Source of the DNA: Diploscapter coronatus
Lineage: Eukaryota > Nematoda > Chromadorea > Rhabditida > Rhabditidae
Length of the DNA: 64,000 bases
NCBI GenBank assembly: GCA_964036155.1
Contig: OZ038422.1
Coordinates: 32,635,201-32,699,200, forward strand
Direction: 5' to 3'
Each line of letters opens with the position of its first letter. The first letter of the stretch is position 1. The translations under genes and the position numbers were made by a program. The notes under the pieces are model-generated. The model had not been told where the DNA came from, did no database searches, and was given only the letters and a program-made list of their open reading frames with translations. This document shows, in pieces, positions 22,976-33,729 of this stretch.

Positions 22976-24099
22976 GCAAGCGGTTGTGAAATAACCCAGC
23001 CGGTTTCTCATCGCTATGCCTTACTATTATAGCTTCCTGTCAATTACAGATAAATATCTTTTCCCTTTCCATTTTTATACGCTATTTCTCCATAACTGCT
23101 AGAAATAGCGTGGAGAATATAGAGACGGAAAGATTTTTCTGCCGTTAAGTCAGGCAGGACAGAAACCATTGAACGAGAGATGTCCAGTAAGAATTTCAAT
23201 TTTGAAAATGCAAGTGATTTTTTCGAAGCTTCATATTTTTTATGCATTTCCAAATGAAAAATATTTCTTTGCCTTATAAAACTTGTGAAAAATGTGAATT
23301 TCATTCAAATTTTCTGCTTACAATTACCGATTTTCTTGAAACAGGCATAATTTGATACATACTGTAGATCTAAAGACGAAATAACACGAAATAATTTCCC
23401 ACCAAGACTAAACCGAGCTTTTCATTCTTTTAAAACTCTTTGTTCAATTGTGAGCATATCTGTATTCTGCAAAGATAAATCTATCAGAACATTCATTCTA
23501 TCGTTTTTCTACTTTCCATTTTACTATTTTGTAGCCTGAATACTTTTCTCTTTCGACATTTTTTAAAGGGAAAGAGGGTCACATTTGAAGTTTTTAAAGG
23601 GACCCCCTTTTATCTTTGATTGATGATAAAATTGCCCTATATCGTGATACCGAGGACTTCTTTGTTGTTGATTTAGTCTTACACATTCTACTCTATACCC
23701 CATTCGAAACGTTGTATTTTTACGATGCTAAAATCCGAAAACTGTGATTTCGTATTTGTTGGGTCATCCAATAATTCTTCGGGCTTAAAAATTCGACTAT
23801 TTCTTTTCTCCATGCTATTTTATCAGAAATTATGAAAATAGATTTGAGTTTAAAATAGGCTATTTTTAACTTCAAGACTTCTTGGATAACCTAATATCTT
23901 CCAATGCAAAATAAACGATTTGAGAAAGTTTAGATTCGAATTTTGGAGAAGTGAAACTTGTAAATATATTGGGGAATACTCAATTTTCTAGAGTTCCGCT
24001 ATGACCTCATTCAAATTTTGAAAGCATTTCGAGAGTTGAATCATCAAGAAACTTCATTTGATAAGAATTCATATCTTCAAAATAATTTATTGAACTAAA
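22976..24099. other. Convergent intergenic region
   Basis: It lies between the 3' ends of the TBC gene and the kinase gene. A short hairpin (CGCTATTTCT / AGAAATAGCG) is at about 23080-23114. Nothing else is supported. Confidence 0.5.
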
Positions 24100-25982
24100 T
24101 TACTCCAAAGTTGTGGATACAGGACAAATGTCATTCAAATTGTCAGGGTCGAAATCTTCATGAGCTTCAAGGTAACCGTAATAATTCGTTATCATCAGGA
24201 GGCATTTGGAAATCTCCGATTTTAGCTGAAAAATCAATTCTCTCAGAGAGTGAATAATACTCGCCTCATCAAATGATAATCGATCTTCAGGATTTATACT
24301 CCAGCATTTTTTCATCAGTTCATACCTAAAATCAAATGCTATTCAGGAAAGATCATGCCTCACATTTCATCAGGACATAATTCCGGTTTCGGAAGTCGAT
24401 TTCCTTCTCTTAAATAAGCCAACAAATCAGACGATGCAATGTCGTGGTAGGGTCGTTGTCCTAGAGAGTAAAACTCATAAAGGGTCACACCAAATGACCA
24501 ACTAAATTATTATCTTATCAAAAATCATCTAGTCCTTGATAATTACACATCGCTCTTTGATGAAAACTCGGAATTAGTAAACGCTTCGGGAGCTGTCCAC
24601 TTCAGAGGCAGCAATCCTCTCACCACTTTATCCGATTCATCGCTTTTGATAGCTAATCCAAAGTCAGCTATCTGCAACAAGATCACAAACTGATTACCAA
24701 CTCTCGAAACTAAATACCTTTGCTTTGTGGCCCTTGGTCAAAAGAACATTTCTTGCTGCTAGATCTCGGTGCACAATATCTTTAGAGGCAACATAACTCT
24801 GAAGTTGATCAGAAATGATGCATGAGTGAGAATTGGGAATCTATTACCATTCCGTCGCAAACTTGCCAAGCAAATGATGTGATTTTTCTAATACTGATAG
24901 CTCCACTCTAGACTCTAGATACTTGCAAGTTGAGATATTAAAATTATTTACCTTGAAATTTTCTTCATTATCAACGAGGTATTTCAAAATGTCGCCTAGT
25001 TCACAATATTCGAGTATCATCAAGGGAATGAATTTACTGGGTACGTAGCCGTACATGCTGAATGTTAAAATCATGATTTATGAAGGGTTTAAAATTCAAG
25101 TTTTACCTAGCAATATGCAGATTGTATTCGAGTCGTTTCATAATTTCAATTTCTCGATAAAAGTCCTCACGATCTCGATCAGATGCGTGTCCTTGAAGAC
25201 GTTTCACTGCCACATGAAATAAATTCATAAAGTTGGTTTTATCACTTCAAAGGCTACTTCGACTACGTCCTTTTTTGAAATCGAATGCAAATGAACTTCG
25301 ATATTACGGCTAATCTCAAATAGGGGAATCCGACCTATTAATTTTCATTTCTTCATTGCATAATGATAAATGAAAATTATTCGAACCAGACACAAATCCA
25401 ACATAAGCCTCGGAAAATGCTCCATTTCCTAGTAGTCGATCCTCTTGAGTCTCCACTTTTGATGGTTCGATTATCCAAGCGTCTCTATAATTCATTTTCT
25501 AATTAGATATTCGAGCGTTTGTGCATACCTTTTTAAATCCGAACAATTAATGTATTCGTTACGATGCTTAGAGTTGCTAAAATTTAAAAAAGAACATTTT
25601 GTTTAAAAAAAATCGATTACTTTATATGATTTGCGATGAATATGTTGATATGTTTCCGTCTATAGTAAATCGTACAAACGATGAGTATGATTAATAAGAT
25701 AATTATAATTGGAATAGAGATGATTAGGGCTGATGATATTTATTATTTATTATGAAATATTTTCAACTGGTCTCACCTATTTTTCCATAATCGGCAGATG
25801 AATAAGTGGGAGTAGTGATAGAGTTGCTAATTGATGAGATAGGAGTAGTGGTAGATTTTCTAGTTGATGAGGTAGGAGTTTTTGGGTTTTGATTCATTTG
25901 CTGTAACATTTTTAGTATGAAAGTATTACAAAATCACTAAAGAAATGCATTTATGGGGTAATCGAGCGTGTCTATCATAAAT
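24100..25982 (-). CDS. Transmembrane receptor-type tyrosine kinase (5' extent uncertain)
   Basis: About ten exons on the minus strand. A small exon at 25982-25938 is followed at 25900-25778 by a 41-residue Ser/Thr-rich stalk (KTPTSSTRKSTTTPISS). Then comes one membrane helix (ALIISIPIIIILLIILIVC) with a basic stop-transfer YYRRKH. The kinase domain is complete: glycine loop LLGNGAFSEAYVG, VAVKRL lysine, catalytic loop DIVHRDLAARNVLL (the HRDLAARN form specific to tyrosine kinases), IADFGLA, LKWTAPEAF, WSFGVTLYEFYSLGQRPYHD and MKKCWSINPEDRLSF. Stop TAA is at 24100-24102. The activation segment between DFG and APE has no tyrosine (it reads KSDESDKVVRG), unusual for a receptor kinase. No signal peptide is visible just upstream of the stalk, so the ectodomain is missing from this model. 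It may be supplied by the kelch exons at 26555-28845 (see findings). Otherwise this resembles the small nematode KIN-15/KIN-16 group. Confidence 0.88.
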
Positions 25983-26067
25983 CTGAAATTATTTCCCGGT
26001 GTAATGGCATTCCAAGCGAAATGCAAGCGCTTCAAAACGAAGATTTTCTATATACAGGGTGGACCAT

Positions 26068-26095
26068 AATTATAGCTAGAGGGCGCAAGTGAAGT
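26068..26095. repeat. Inverted-repeat arm flanking the kelch block (left)
   Basis: TAGAGGGCGCAAGTG at about 26078-26092 is inverted at about 29328-29342 (CACTTGCGCCCTCTA), on the other side of the kelch block. A related TTGCGCCCT also occurs near 29070. A CAGGGTGGACC string lies at 26056. Confidence 0.5.
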
Positions 26096-26554
26096 TCCCG
26101 TTATGAAGATAAAGTCAAAGAGTGGCTTTTCATCTTTTTCAAAAAATTCCAGAAAATTTACGAAGCTATTTTTTGCTGAAATAACACTACATAGCTATTT
26201 GACACTTATTTCATGGATTTTTGCGCTCAAACTTCAGAATGGGTGTGGTCTATCATTTTGGGAATGATAAAACCCATAGAAACTTTGGAATGTTCCAGAA
26301 ACAAGCAAAACAATTCAAACAAACGTCCTTACAAGAAAAAGGGTTTTTGGATCATCGTCTTCAGAAATTCATATTTTTGATTACACTGATCCGTTTTTCA
26401 TACGGTTTTTTGCTATAATCCTGTCTACCCTACAGGTTCCTAGAAAAATACTCATAACTCTGCCTTCACATCGGGAATATCACTTGTGCTCTCTAAGTGA
26501 AGTGTCATTTCAAATAGGTTAGAATTTAATCATTTCTAACTAATAATACTTATA

Positions 26555-28845
26555 TTAATTTACTTCTCTAACAATTTTCCATTTCCTCGTTTGTGGATCG
26601 TATTCTTCGATTGAATTACGAAAATTTTCATTAAAAAATCTGAAATCCAAGTTAACAAATATTTGGTATAAAGATATGCAAAATCTCAACTCACCCTCCG
26701 ATTGCATACAACTTTCCGTTCGTAGCAACAAGTGAATGAAAATATCTCGCATAGTTCATATCAGCGATTTGAGAAATTCGACTCGCAACTGGAGCTGAGG
26801 GGTCGAAGCACAGACAGGATTTGAATCCATTAGGATAACTAAATATATGATGATACATTATTTATCATACAAAATTAACGGTTTCCATCCTCCAGTTATG
26901 TAAATTTTTCCATTTAGCGATGCAACTCCAAAAGAATCGCGCCTTTCCGGAACCTCTCCAATTTCAATCCATTTCCGTTCATCATCTGATAATCGATATA
27001 TCTTTCTACTTTCACGACCATCAATAACTGAATATCCATAATTACAATAATGAATATGCTATAATGTGACCGTATAAAATTTCATCGCATATTATTGTTT
27101 GGGCCCAACTAATTGGAAGAGGAAAAGCCGGTCCTGCTTGCCATTCTCCATCTATTAAAACCTGAATAAATTATTTCGTGGACTTTCATTCGACCTTCTT
27201 ACATCAACGCGAGTAGTTCCTTCTTTTGAATCATATCCACCCAAATAGTATAATTTGTCTTTGAAATAAGCCACAGATGCAAACATACGCCATTCAGGAA
27301 AATCTGGACCTGTAAAGTTATTTGAATAGATGATTCAGGATTTGTTGATAATACCCCATGAATCTCGTCGAGTATCCAAGTCATATATTTCAAATGATTT
27401 ATCTCTGCTGTTAACTCCAAAAATCTGAAGTCTAAGAAATTAGTCAAAATAACGAATATACGAATTTACTTTATTCCGTGTAGTTGTTACTTCGTATGGC
27501 GAATAACAATTATAGAATTTTGCAATCCATTCTACTGAGAAGGTAAATGAATTGAACAGGCATATTCTTCCTTCATTTTTATCATTATTTCGATAATAAA
27601 CTAGATTATTATGAATCGTTTCAAAGTCTCTTACTTAGCTTTCAATATAATTTCTTACGATAAAATAGCATTTTAGGAAAAATGCTTCCGATTTCACGCC
27701 ATCTATTCGTTTGTGGATCGTATTCCTCAATAGCATCACAGAAGTTTACTGGCCATTGAGAACCATTTTTAGTTTCAATATTTTGAAATCTAAGTTAACA
27801 AATATTTCATATAAAGATATCCAAAATCTCAACTTACCCTCCGATTGCATACAATTTCTCGTTAGCGACAATGAGCGAATGCTCTGCTCTTTCATAATTC
27901 ATATCAGCGATTTGAGAAATTCGACTGTCAACTGGAGCTGAGGGGTCGAAACAAAGACAAGATTTTAATATTCCACGACTAAATATATAATGATGCATTA
28001 TTTATTATATAGAATTAAAGACTAGTATCCTCCAGTTATGTAAATTTTCCTATTTAGTGATGCAACTCTGTAATTAAGTTTTTTTTCGGGAATTTTTCCA
28101 ATTTCAATCCATTTCCGTTCATCGTCTGATAATCGATATATCTTTCTACTATTCCATCCATCAATAACTGAATATCCATAATTACAATAATGAATATGTC
28201 ATAATATGACCGTATAAGATTTCATCGTGTATTATTGGTTGAACAGATGCAACTGGAAGAGGAAATGTAGGTCCTGTTTCCCATGTTCCATCTATTAAAA
28301 CCTGAATTAATTATTTCATGGGCTTTCATTCGCTCTTCTTACATCAACTCGATTAATATCTTTCCCTGTTTTAGAATCCTCTCCACCCAAATAATACAAT
28401 TTGTCTTTGAAATAAGCCACAGATACCCATTCACGCCATTCAGGAGGATCTGGGCCTGTAAAATTCTTTGAATCGATCATTCATGAATTTGTTGATAAGA
28501 CCTCTTGAAATTTGTCGAGTATTCAAGTCATATATTTCAAATGATTCATTTCCGTCAATTCCAAAAATCTGAAGTTCAAGAAATGATTCAAAATACCGAG
28601 CATAAGAATTCACTTTATTCTGTGTAGTTGCTACTTCATATGGCTTATAATAATCGCGGAATTTTGCAATCTCTTCGACTGAGTAGGTATATGAATTGAA
28701 CAAGCCTATTCTCCCTTCATATTTACCATTATTTTGATAACAAACTAAATTATTGAATTTTTATTTCATTAAATTTATTCTTATTTCTTACAGTAAAACA
28801 AAATTTTATGCGAATTATTGAATGAATTGTTTCCACCAATCTGCA
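26555..28845 (-). CDS. Tandem kelch-repeat protein or ectodomain: two duplicated propeller blocks
   Basis: Many small exons on the minus strand encode kelch motifs with the diagnostic double glycine and spaced Trp/Tyr. Two blocks of about 1.1 kb repeat the same order. Block A (28845-27660) has ILFY, YEGRIGLFNSYTYSVEEIA, FGIDGNESFEIYDLNTR, VAYFKDKLYYLGGEDSKTG, VLIDGTWETGPTFPLP, KIYRLSDDERKWIEIGKIP, LNRKIYITGGY, EKLYAIGG and IEEYDPQTNRWREIG. Block B (27660-26555) has NEGRICLFNSFTFSVEWIA, VAYFKDKLYYLGGYDSKEG, VLIDGEWQAGPAFPLP, LNGKIYITGGW, NGKLYAIGG and IEEYDPQTRKWKIVRE. Each block has five to six repeats, enough for a propeller. No BTB or BACK domain is seen. The 5' end is unclear: a first partial repeat (IGGNNSFNNSHKILFY) starts at about 28845 with no signal peptide found. 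An in-frame TAA lies at 26555, but a GTAAAT donor at 26563 could splice on into the kinase gene. Confidence 0.8.
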
Positions 28846-30375
28846 AATTGTTGATATTTCGAGCTAACTAATTCATTATATTGTTAATTAATAGCATTAC
28901 GATTCTTTTCTGAAATTATAACTTCCATTTTAGTAATGGATTATTTATTTTCAAAATGCCAAAGAAACGACATTTTGGATCACCCTCATCAAATTCCCCA
29001 ACGGTTTATGATGGATTGAAGCCTTACGATACTTTTTAGATAGGAATCATGTATGGGGAGACCCTATTGCGCCCTTTTTCTAATGAGTAAGAAATGACGA
29101 TTTTGGACAATTTTCAATCGTTTAGATAACTCAAAAATCATGATCACGAATTCGATTGACGAAAGAAATGTTAGCAAAAGTGAAAATTCGGAAGACGTCT
29201 TTTCGACGTTATGGTTTTCTATGGGATTATCCATTTCGAAAACGGTAAAAAGTCTCTCAGAATCAGTAAAAATCGAACTTTATTATGAACAAAATTTTCT
29301 CCACCAGACTTCCCATTTCAAAGCCCACTTGCGCCCTCTAATTTTACCTGGGCATCTCGATCTTCGGGCATACGATCTGAAATCATTAAAGTAAGTCGAT
29401 CATCGGGTCACCTGGAAATCTCGTGATATCGTATTATGAACTGTGAGGAAGTAGATATTGCACACTTTTTGCATTTCTCCCCTCCAAGACTCAACCCCCT
29501 CGAAATAGCATGTGCCCTGAAGAGACGGAAGAGATAACAAAGAAAAGGGAGGAGGGAATAGCGAGAGGAAGAAGAAGCGTGACTCGCGCAAAATCGATTT
29601 GCAAAGTATGCAATATCTACTTCGTCATAGTCCATAATAACATAAGTTTAACTAATTGTAAATCCAACTGAGCGAAGTGGGGAAAGGAACAATGCCCCTT
29701 TACTGCTTATTCCTCTTTTTCCGGCTTTAGCTCTGGAGCGCATTATCTAACCGCACCGAATTTAAAGAGAAAATAGACGATAACGAAGAGCAGCTTTGCC
29801 AGTCAGAGACTCCCCTCTTTCTCGAAAGCATACTCTGTCACTATCTGAGCTCTCGCTTCTATTCTTAATTATTCTTCCAGTGAGAAAAAGAAAAGGAATC
29901 CACGTTATTTCTGGGTGAAAAGCGATAGACGCTGTGAGTGCCTGCGAAAAAGATTGGCGTCTCTCGTTGGCAAGTCTGCTCTTTTTTTTATATTGGAAGA
30001 CTTTTCCTTCCATTTGTCGTTCTCCATTTGTTGCCGCCTCGTTAGGAAAGGCGATTTTGTTTATCATCGAAAAAGGGGAATTCTTTTCAATAACTTCGTT
30101 GTATAGAACATAACTGCGTTGACTAGCATTCATTTTTCCTCCAGCAGAGAGTTCGAAACGACAACAGTGAAGCCTTCTTCAAAATTGGTATGCGACCTTT
30201 GTGAAAAAGTTTAAAATTAAATGTCAATATTGTGCAGCAAGGTCACAATGCTTGCATGTAAAACAGTAGATTACGCTGTTATTTAGATCGAGTTGTTTGT
30301 GTTGGAGCAGATATTTCTGAGTATAAAATTGGCATTTTTACAATATCTGTCAATTTATATGATACTCTCTGTAAA
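28846..30375. other. Gene-free spacer with repeat elements
   Basis: It carries the right inverted-repeat arm of the kelch block (about 29328-29342) and a palindromic element at 29430-29641. A short open stretch at about 28880-28815 on the minus strand (NELVSSKYQQFADWWKQF) could be the 3' end of an upstream exon but is unsupported. No other gene signal is seen. Confidence 0.45.
29430..29641. repeat. Palindromic MITE-like element of about 210 bp
   Basis: GTATTATGAACTGTGAGGAA at about 29431 leads into GTAGATATTGCACAC; the right arm GCAATATCTACTTCGTCATA near 29610 followed by GTCCATAATAAC is its imperfect reverse complement. The sequence AAATCTCGTGATAT just outside the left arm recalls the 4831-4942 palindrome. 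Confidence 0.72.
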
Positions 30376-33031
30376 TCAAATACCTGGCACATAACAGCCG
30401 ACTTCATTCACAGCCTCCCACCCGCCAAGTTGATCGCCAGCGATCCAGCTACCATCGTAGCAGTTCAGTTCCCATACATTATTATTATTAGCATTGTATC
30501 GGCAGCTCGAATTTGTAAAGTGAACAAATGGTCTCGCATTTGGGGCTTCACACACAATGCGTCGACTGTAATTAACAATTTTTAGATTAGAAACATGTAT
30601 TAAAAGGCATTATTGCATACCGGCAGACGCCATCGTATCTTATTACACTTTTTACGTTATAATTGTTGCTGATCAGGCCAGGTAGTGAACATTGAGTTTT
30701 CTAAATTTCAGACCCATTATATCTTAGAACTATATATGCCCTCTATTTCAAACAACGGTAACAGCTAGCCAAACCGCAGTTTCTTTCTCTCTGAATTACA
30801 TGCTTTCTAGACTGACTATATGAGTTGCTTATATTAAAGAAACTATACGGTTTGGCAAGCTAGATATCAAGTCGTTTGAAATAAAGCGTATAACTATAAA
30901 GGATTAATATTCGATTCAATTGTAATTTTACTCACTGACGACACCAGCGGAAGTTCTTGGGGACATGTTGAACAAGGGTCTGTAAATAGAATATTCAGAT
31001 ATCTACAGACTTTCAGTTAGAATTGACTATTTTAAAGGTGGGTGTTCACAAAACCAATAATGGCATTTTGCTCGCTAGCTGCCACTTTCGAAGATATGAA
31101 CGCGCGATTTCAGTATCATAGTGAGTTTCTTGCAAATTTTATTACAGAAAGCAGATACAATATGAGGCAAGTACTATTGGCGATTAACCATTGTGCTCCT
31201 TACGCGGAATTCTCATATAGATGAAACGTATTCTGACCTCTAGTAGTTTGTATCAGGTGTTTACCATTACCAGATTTTTCACATGATAAAAGCTAAAAGA
31301 GGCCGATACGCGTCCCCCTTTCAATGTAAACGTTTATCCCCCGTAAATAATGGAAGTACTAATGCAAAATTTACTTTTAAGATTAGGATCGTAGAAACAA
31401 TAGACTTGGTCAATTGGGTAAAAACTTCCAGTCTCAGTTCCCGCAAATTCCACCCACATTATCCAGGATCCGTTATAATATCCTACATGTGGTTTGCCAT
31501 TTATGTAATAGCAAGGTGGTCCACGTGTGAAAAGGGCAACTAACTTCGATGGTGGTGAGCAATTTATCGTTATCCTAAAAAGAACTCGTATTTTCGCGTT
31601 TCATTTGTTCTATGCTTATATTCTCTCACCCACATATATTATTACTAGTCGTATTAGTAATATTGTAATTGCCAAGAGGACCTTGAAGACATGATCGAAT
31701 TTTGTTACTTTCCTAAATAATACTCATATCGAGTTCGTCTTTTATACTCTCTATTTTCTTCGAGATGAGTCTTTCATATGTACTGCGTCTATAACCTGCG
31801 AGACGCACGCATCGAGACTAGAAGAAAATAAGAGGAAGGAGAGAACAAAATCGAACAGGCACATAACTAAGACTCGCGGATACCCCTTCCTCTTTTCTTT
31901 GCAAGGGTTAATTTCGAAGACAATGGGGAGTATATGCGACAGACAAATCGCTCTTCAACCCTAAAATTCCTGCTCTAGTCAAAAATGAGAGTGTTTTCTC
32001 CTTTTCTTCTTTCTTCTCTTTATGAGCGAAAAAGGGAGTACAACACTAGTTTTTGACTCGAGCAGATATTTTAGGATTAGAACGAGATTCGTTTTATAGA
32101 ATGTATAAAGACAAGCTCCATAATTAGGGTAATAAAATTGAATTAAATTTCATCTTTGCACATACTCCAGGACCTAGAATCGGCGGTGGTGTCGACTCCG
32201 AGCACGTATCTAAAATCTACTCTCTATTTTCGTTTCATTTGATAAGCGATTACTTTCATGATTTGTATAGCAGAATGCTTGATCAATCTGTTCGCTAGGC
32301 TTATCGTCGATATCAATAAACCATGTCGAATTTATGCATTCGAAGTAGAAGCTCGTGAAGGAAGAGATGCAATTAGACTGGCCAATTATGTGAGCCGCGA
32401 CCATTCCCCATGTTTCGTTACATATAAATCGTTTTCTGCATACCGTATCATTTTTAAAATAATCCATTATATGACCGGAAACTATCGCTGATGAATTTAT
32501 ATTGGCGCATTTCGTTTCCTTACTCTAAATTAATGGGTCTATCATATTATTGGTGTCAAAATCTGAAAGGTGCATAGTGTAGTTATTTTAGTGGCTAGAA
32601 AAGTGAGAAATAATATGCGAAAAGGAGTCTAAAATCATTCATTCTCGCTTCATTTTCGACTCCCCAGATTTCGGTATCGATGATAAACAGCATCAAGGGA
32701 ATTGTAAATTTAAAATAAACATTGCGAAAATAAATTTTGAAAAAAAAAACATTCTATATCATAAATCATCAATGACTTGCGTATATGAAAAATGAGACGA
32801 AATTTTTTAATAATTTTAATATCGGCATACATTATCTGGCTCCACAATAGGAAATGGACTTTGAGCGCACGCAGAGCATGGATCTAAATAATTGGAATTA
32901 TTTCGTTATAAAAATTCTATTTTAAAAAAGCCATTTTAGAATTTTCATTATCACTCACCACCATAAACGTCGGATATCGTTATGATTAAAATCACGATAG
33001 ATAAAATATATGCGATGATATAATTTTCCAT
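30376..33031 (-). CDS. Secreted modular cysteine-rich protein (C6-domain-like)
   Basis: About eight or more exons on the minus strand. The ATG at 33031 opens a clear signal peptide (MENYIIAYILSIVILIITIS, then DVYGG). The mature part alternates a short CxxC-type starter with a larger Cys module, three times: DPCSACAQSPFPIVEPDN, then TVCRKRFICNETWGMVAAH and FYFECINSTWFIDIDDKP; DTCSESTPPPILGPG, then RSCLQGPLGNYNITN and INCSPPSKLVALF with CYYINGKPHVGYYNGSWI; DPCSTCPQELPLVSS, then TQCSLPGLISNNYNVKSVI and RRIVCEAPNARPF with WELNCYDGSWIAGDQ. It ends GCYVPGI at a TGA. Repeated N-x-S/T sites (NSTW, NGSW, NITN) fit an extracellular glycoprotein. The DPCSxCP start resembles the nematode C6 domain of unknown function, but I infer this only from the pattern. 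Some junctions are uncertain. The introns contain two palindromic elements. Confidence 0.72.
30736..30892. repeat. Palindromic MITE-like element in an intron of the Cys-rich gene
   Basis: The left arm (CTCTATTTCAAACAACGGTA, then CTAGCCAAACCG and GTTTCTT) is mirrored by AAGAAACTATACGGTTTGGC and TCGTTTGAAATAAAG on the right. Arms are about 50 bases, imperfect. Confidence 0.75.
31955..32081. repeat. Palindromic MITE-like element in an intron of the Cys-rich gene
   Basis: CAACCCTAAAATTCCTGCTC followed by TAGTCAAAAA at 31955-31984 faces TTTTTGACTCGAGCAGATAT and TTTTAGGATTAGAA at 32051-32081. GAGTGTT and AACACT extend the pairing inward across a pyrimidine-rich loop. Confidence 0.72.
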
Positions 33032-33562
33032 AATGCAGATATCACAAGATGAATACAAATGCACAAGTATGAATAATTTTCATTTAATTATACTATCTAA
33101 ACTTATTTTAAAAATATCTTTTAAATTTATATACTAAAATTCTAGAGTTGAGAAATGCGATAATTTTACGAAAAAAATGTTTGGCATTCATTTTTAGATT
33201 CCGTCGTGTTGAGTTAGATAATAAATGGGAAATTATTTTTATTTTATATTTGTAAATAGGTTTAGTTTTAATTCTAACCTCAAAAAAGATTTTCGAATTT
33301 ATTTTATAATCTTTAAGATTCAGTTTCTTATTGTAAAAAATAAAGAATTATTAGAAAAAAAGATAATCTGGCACTGTCTACTGAAAAAAAACTTAATTAC
33401 AAACACATAGAATTCGTGTTACATAACAGAAAAATCAGTCAACTTTATTATTGAGAATACCTAAGTCCTCATTTCAATATTAATTCTTTGATAATCTTTA
33501 CATTTTAAAATATGATAGTCAGTCTATTTAGTGACAAAAGCCTAACAACTTCACACCGATAG

Positions 33563-33615
33563 CCAGGGATGTTGGCGGTGTAGTAAAATGGCGCAACGCA
33601 CCGTAAACATCCCTG
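33563..33615. repeat. Short palindrome
   Basis: CAGGGATGTTGGCGGTG at 33564-33580 pairs with CACCGTAAACATCCCTG at 33599-33615, imperfect only at the two or three bases inside the first pairing block. Confidence 0.65.
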
Positions 33616-33712
33616 ATTGCGGTCTTCGTTATTTTCTCACAGATCACTATTTTTTCATTAAAATTTTAATAGGACTTTGTAATTTCAGAAAATTTTCCTA
33701 TTCTACCGTATT

Positions 33713-33729
33713 TCTCTCTCTCTCTCTCT
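33713..33729. repeat. (TC)n microsatellite
   Basis: Uninterrupted alternating T and C over 17 bases in a gene-free region. Confidence 0.85.

Noticed and set aside
29762..30133. 123-codon minus-strand frame
   Set aside because: No domain, biased composition, and opposing frames of similar length; not supported as coding.
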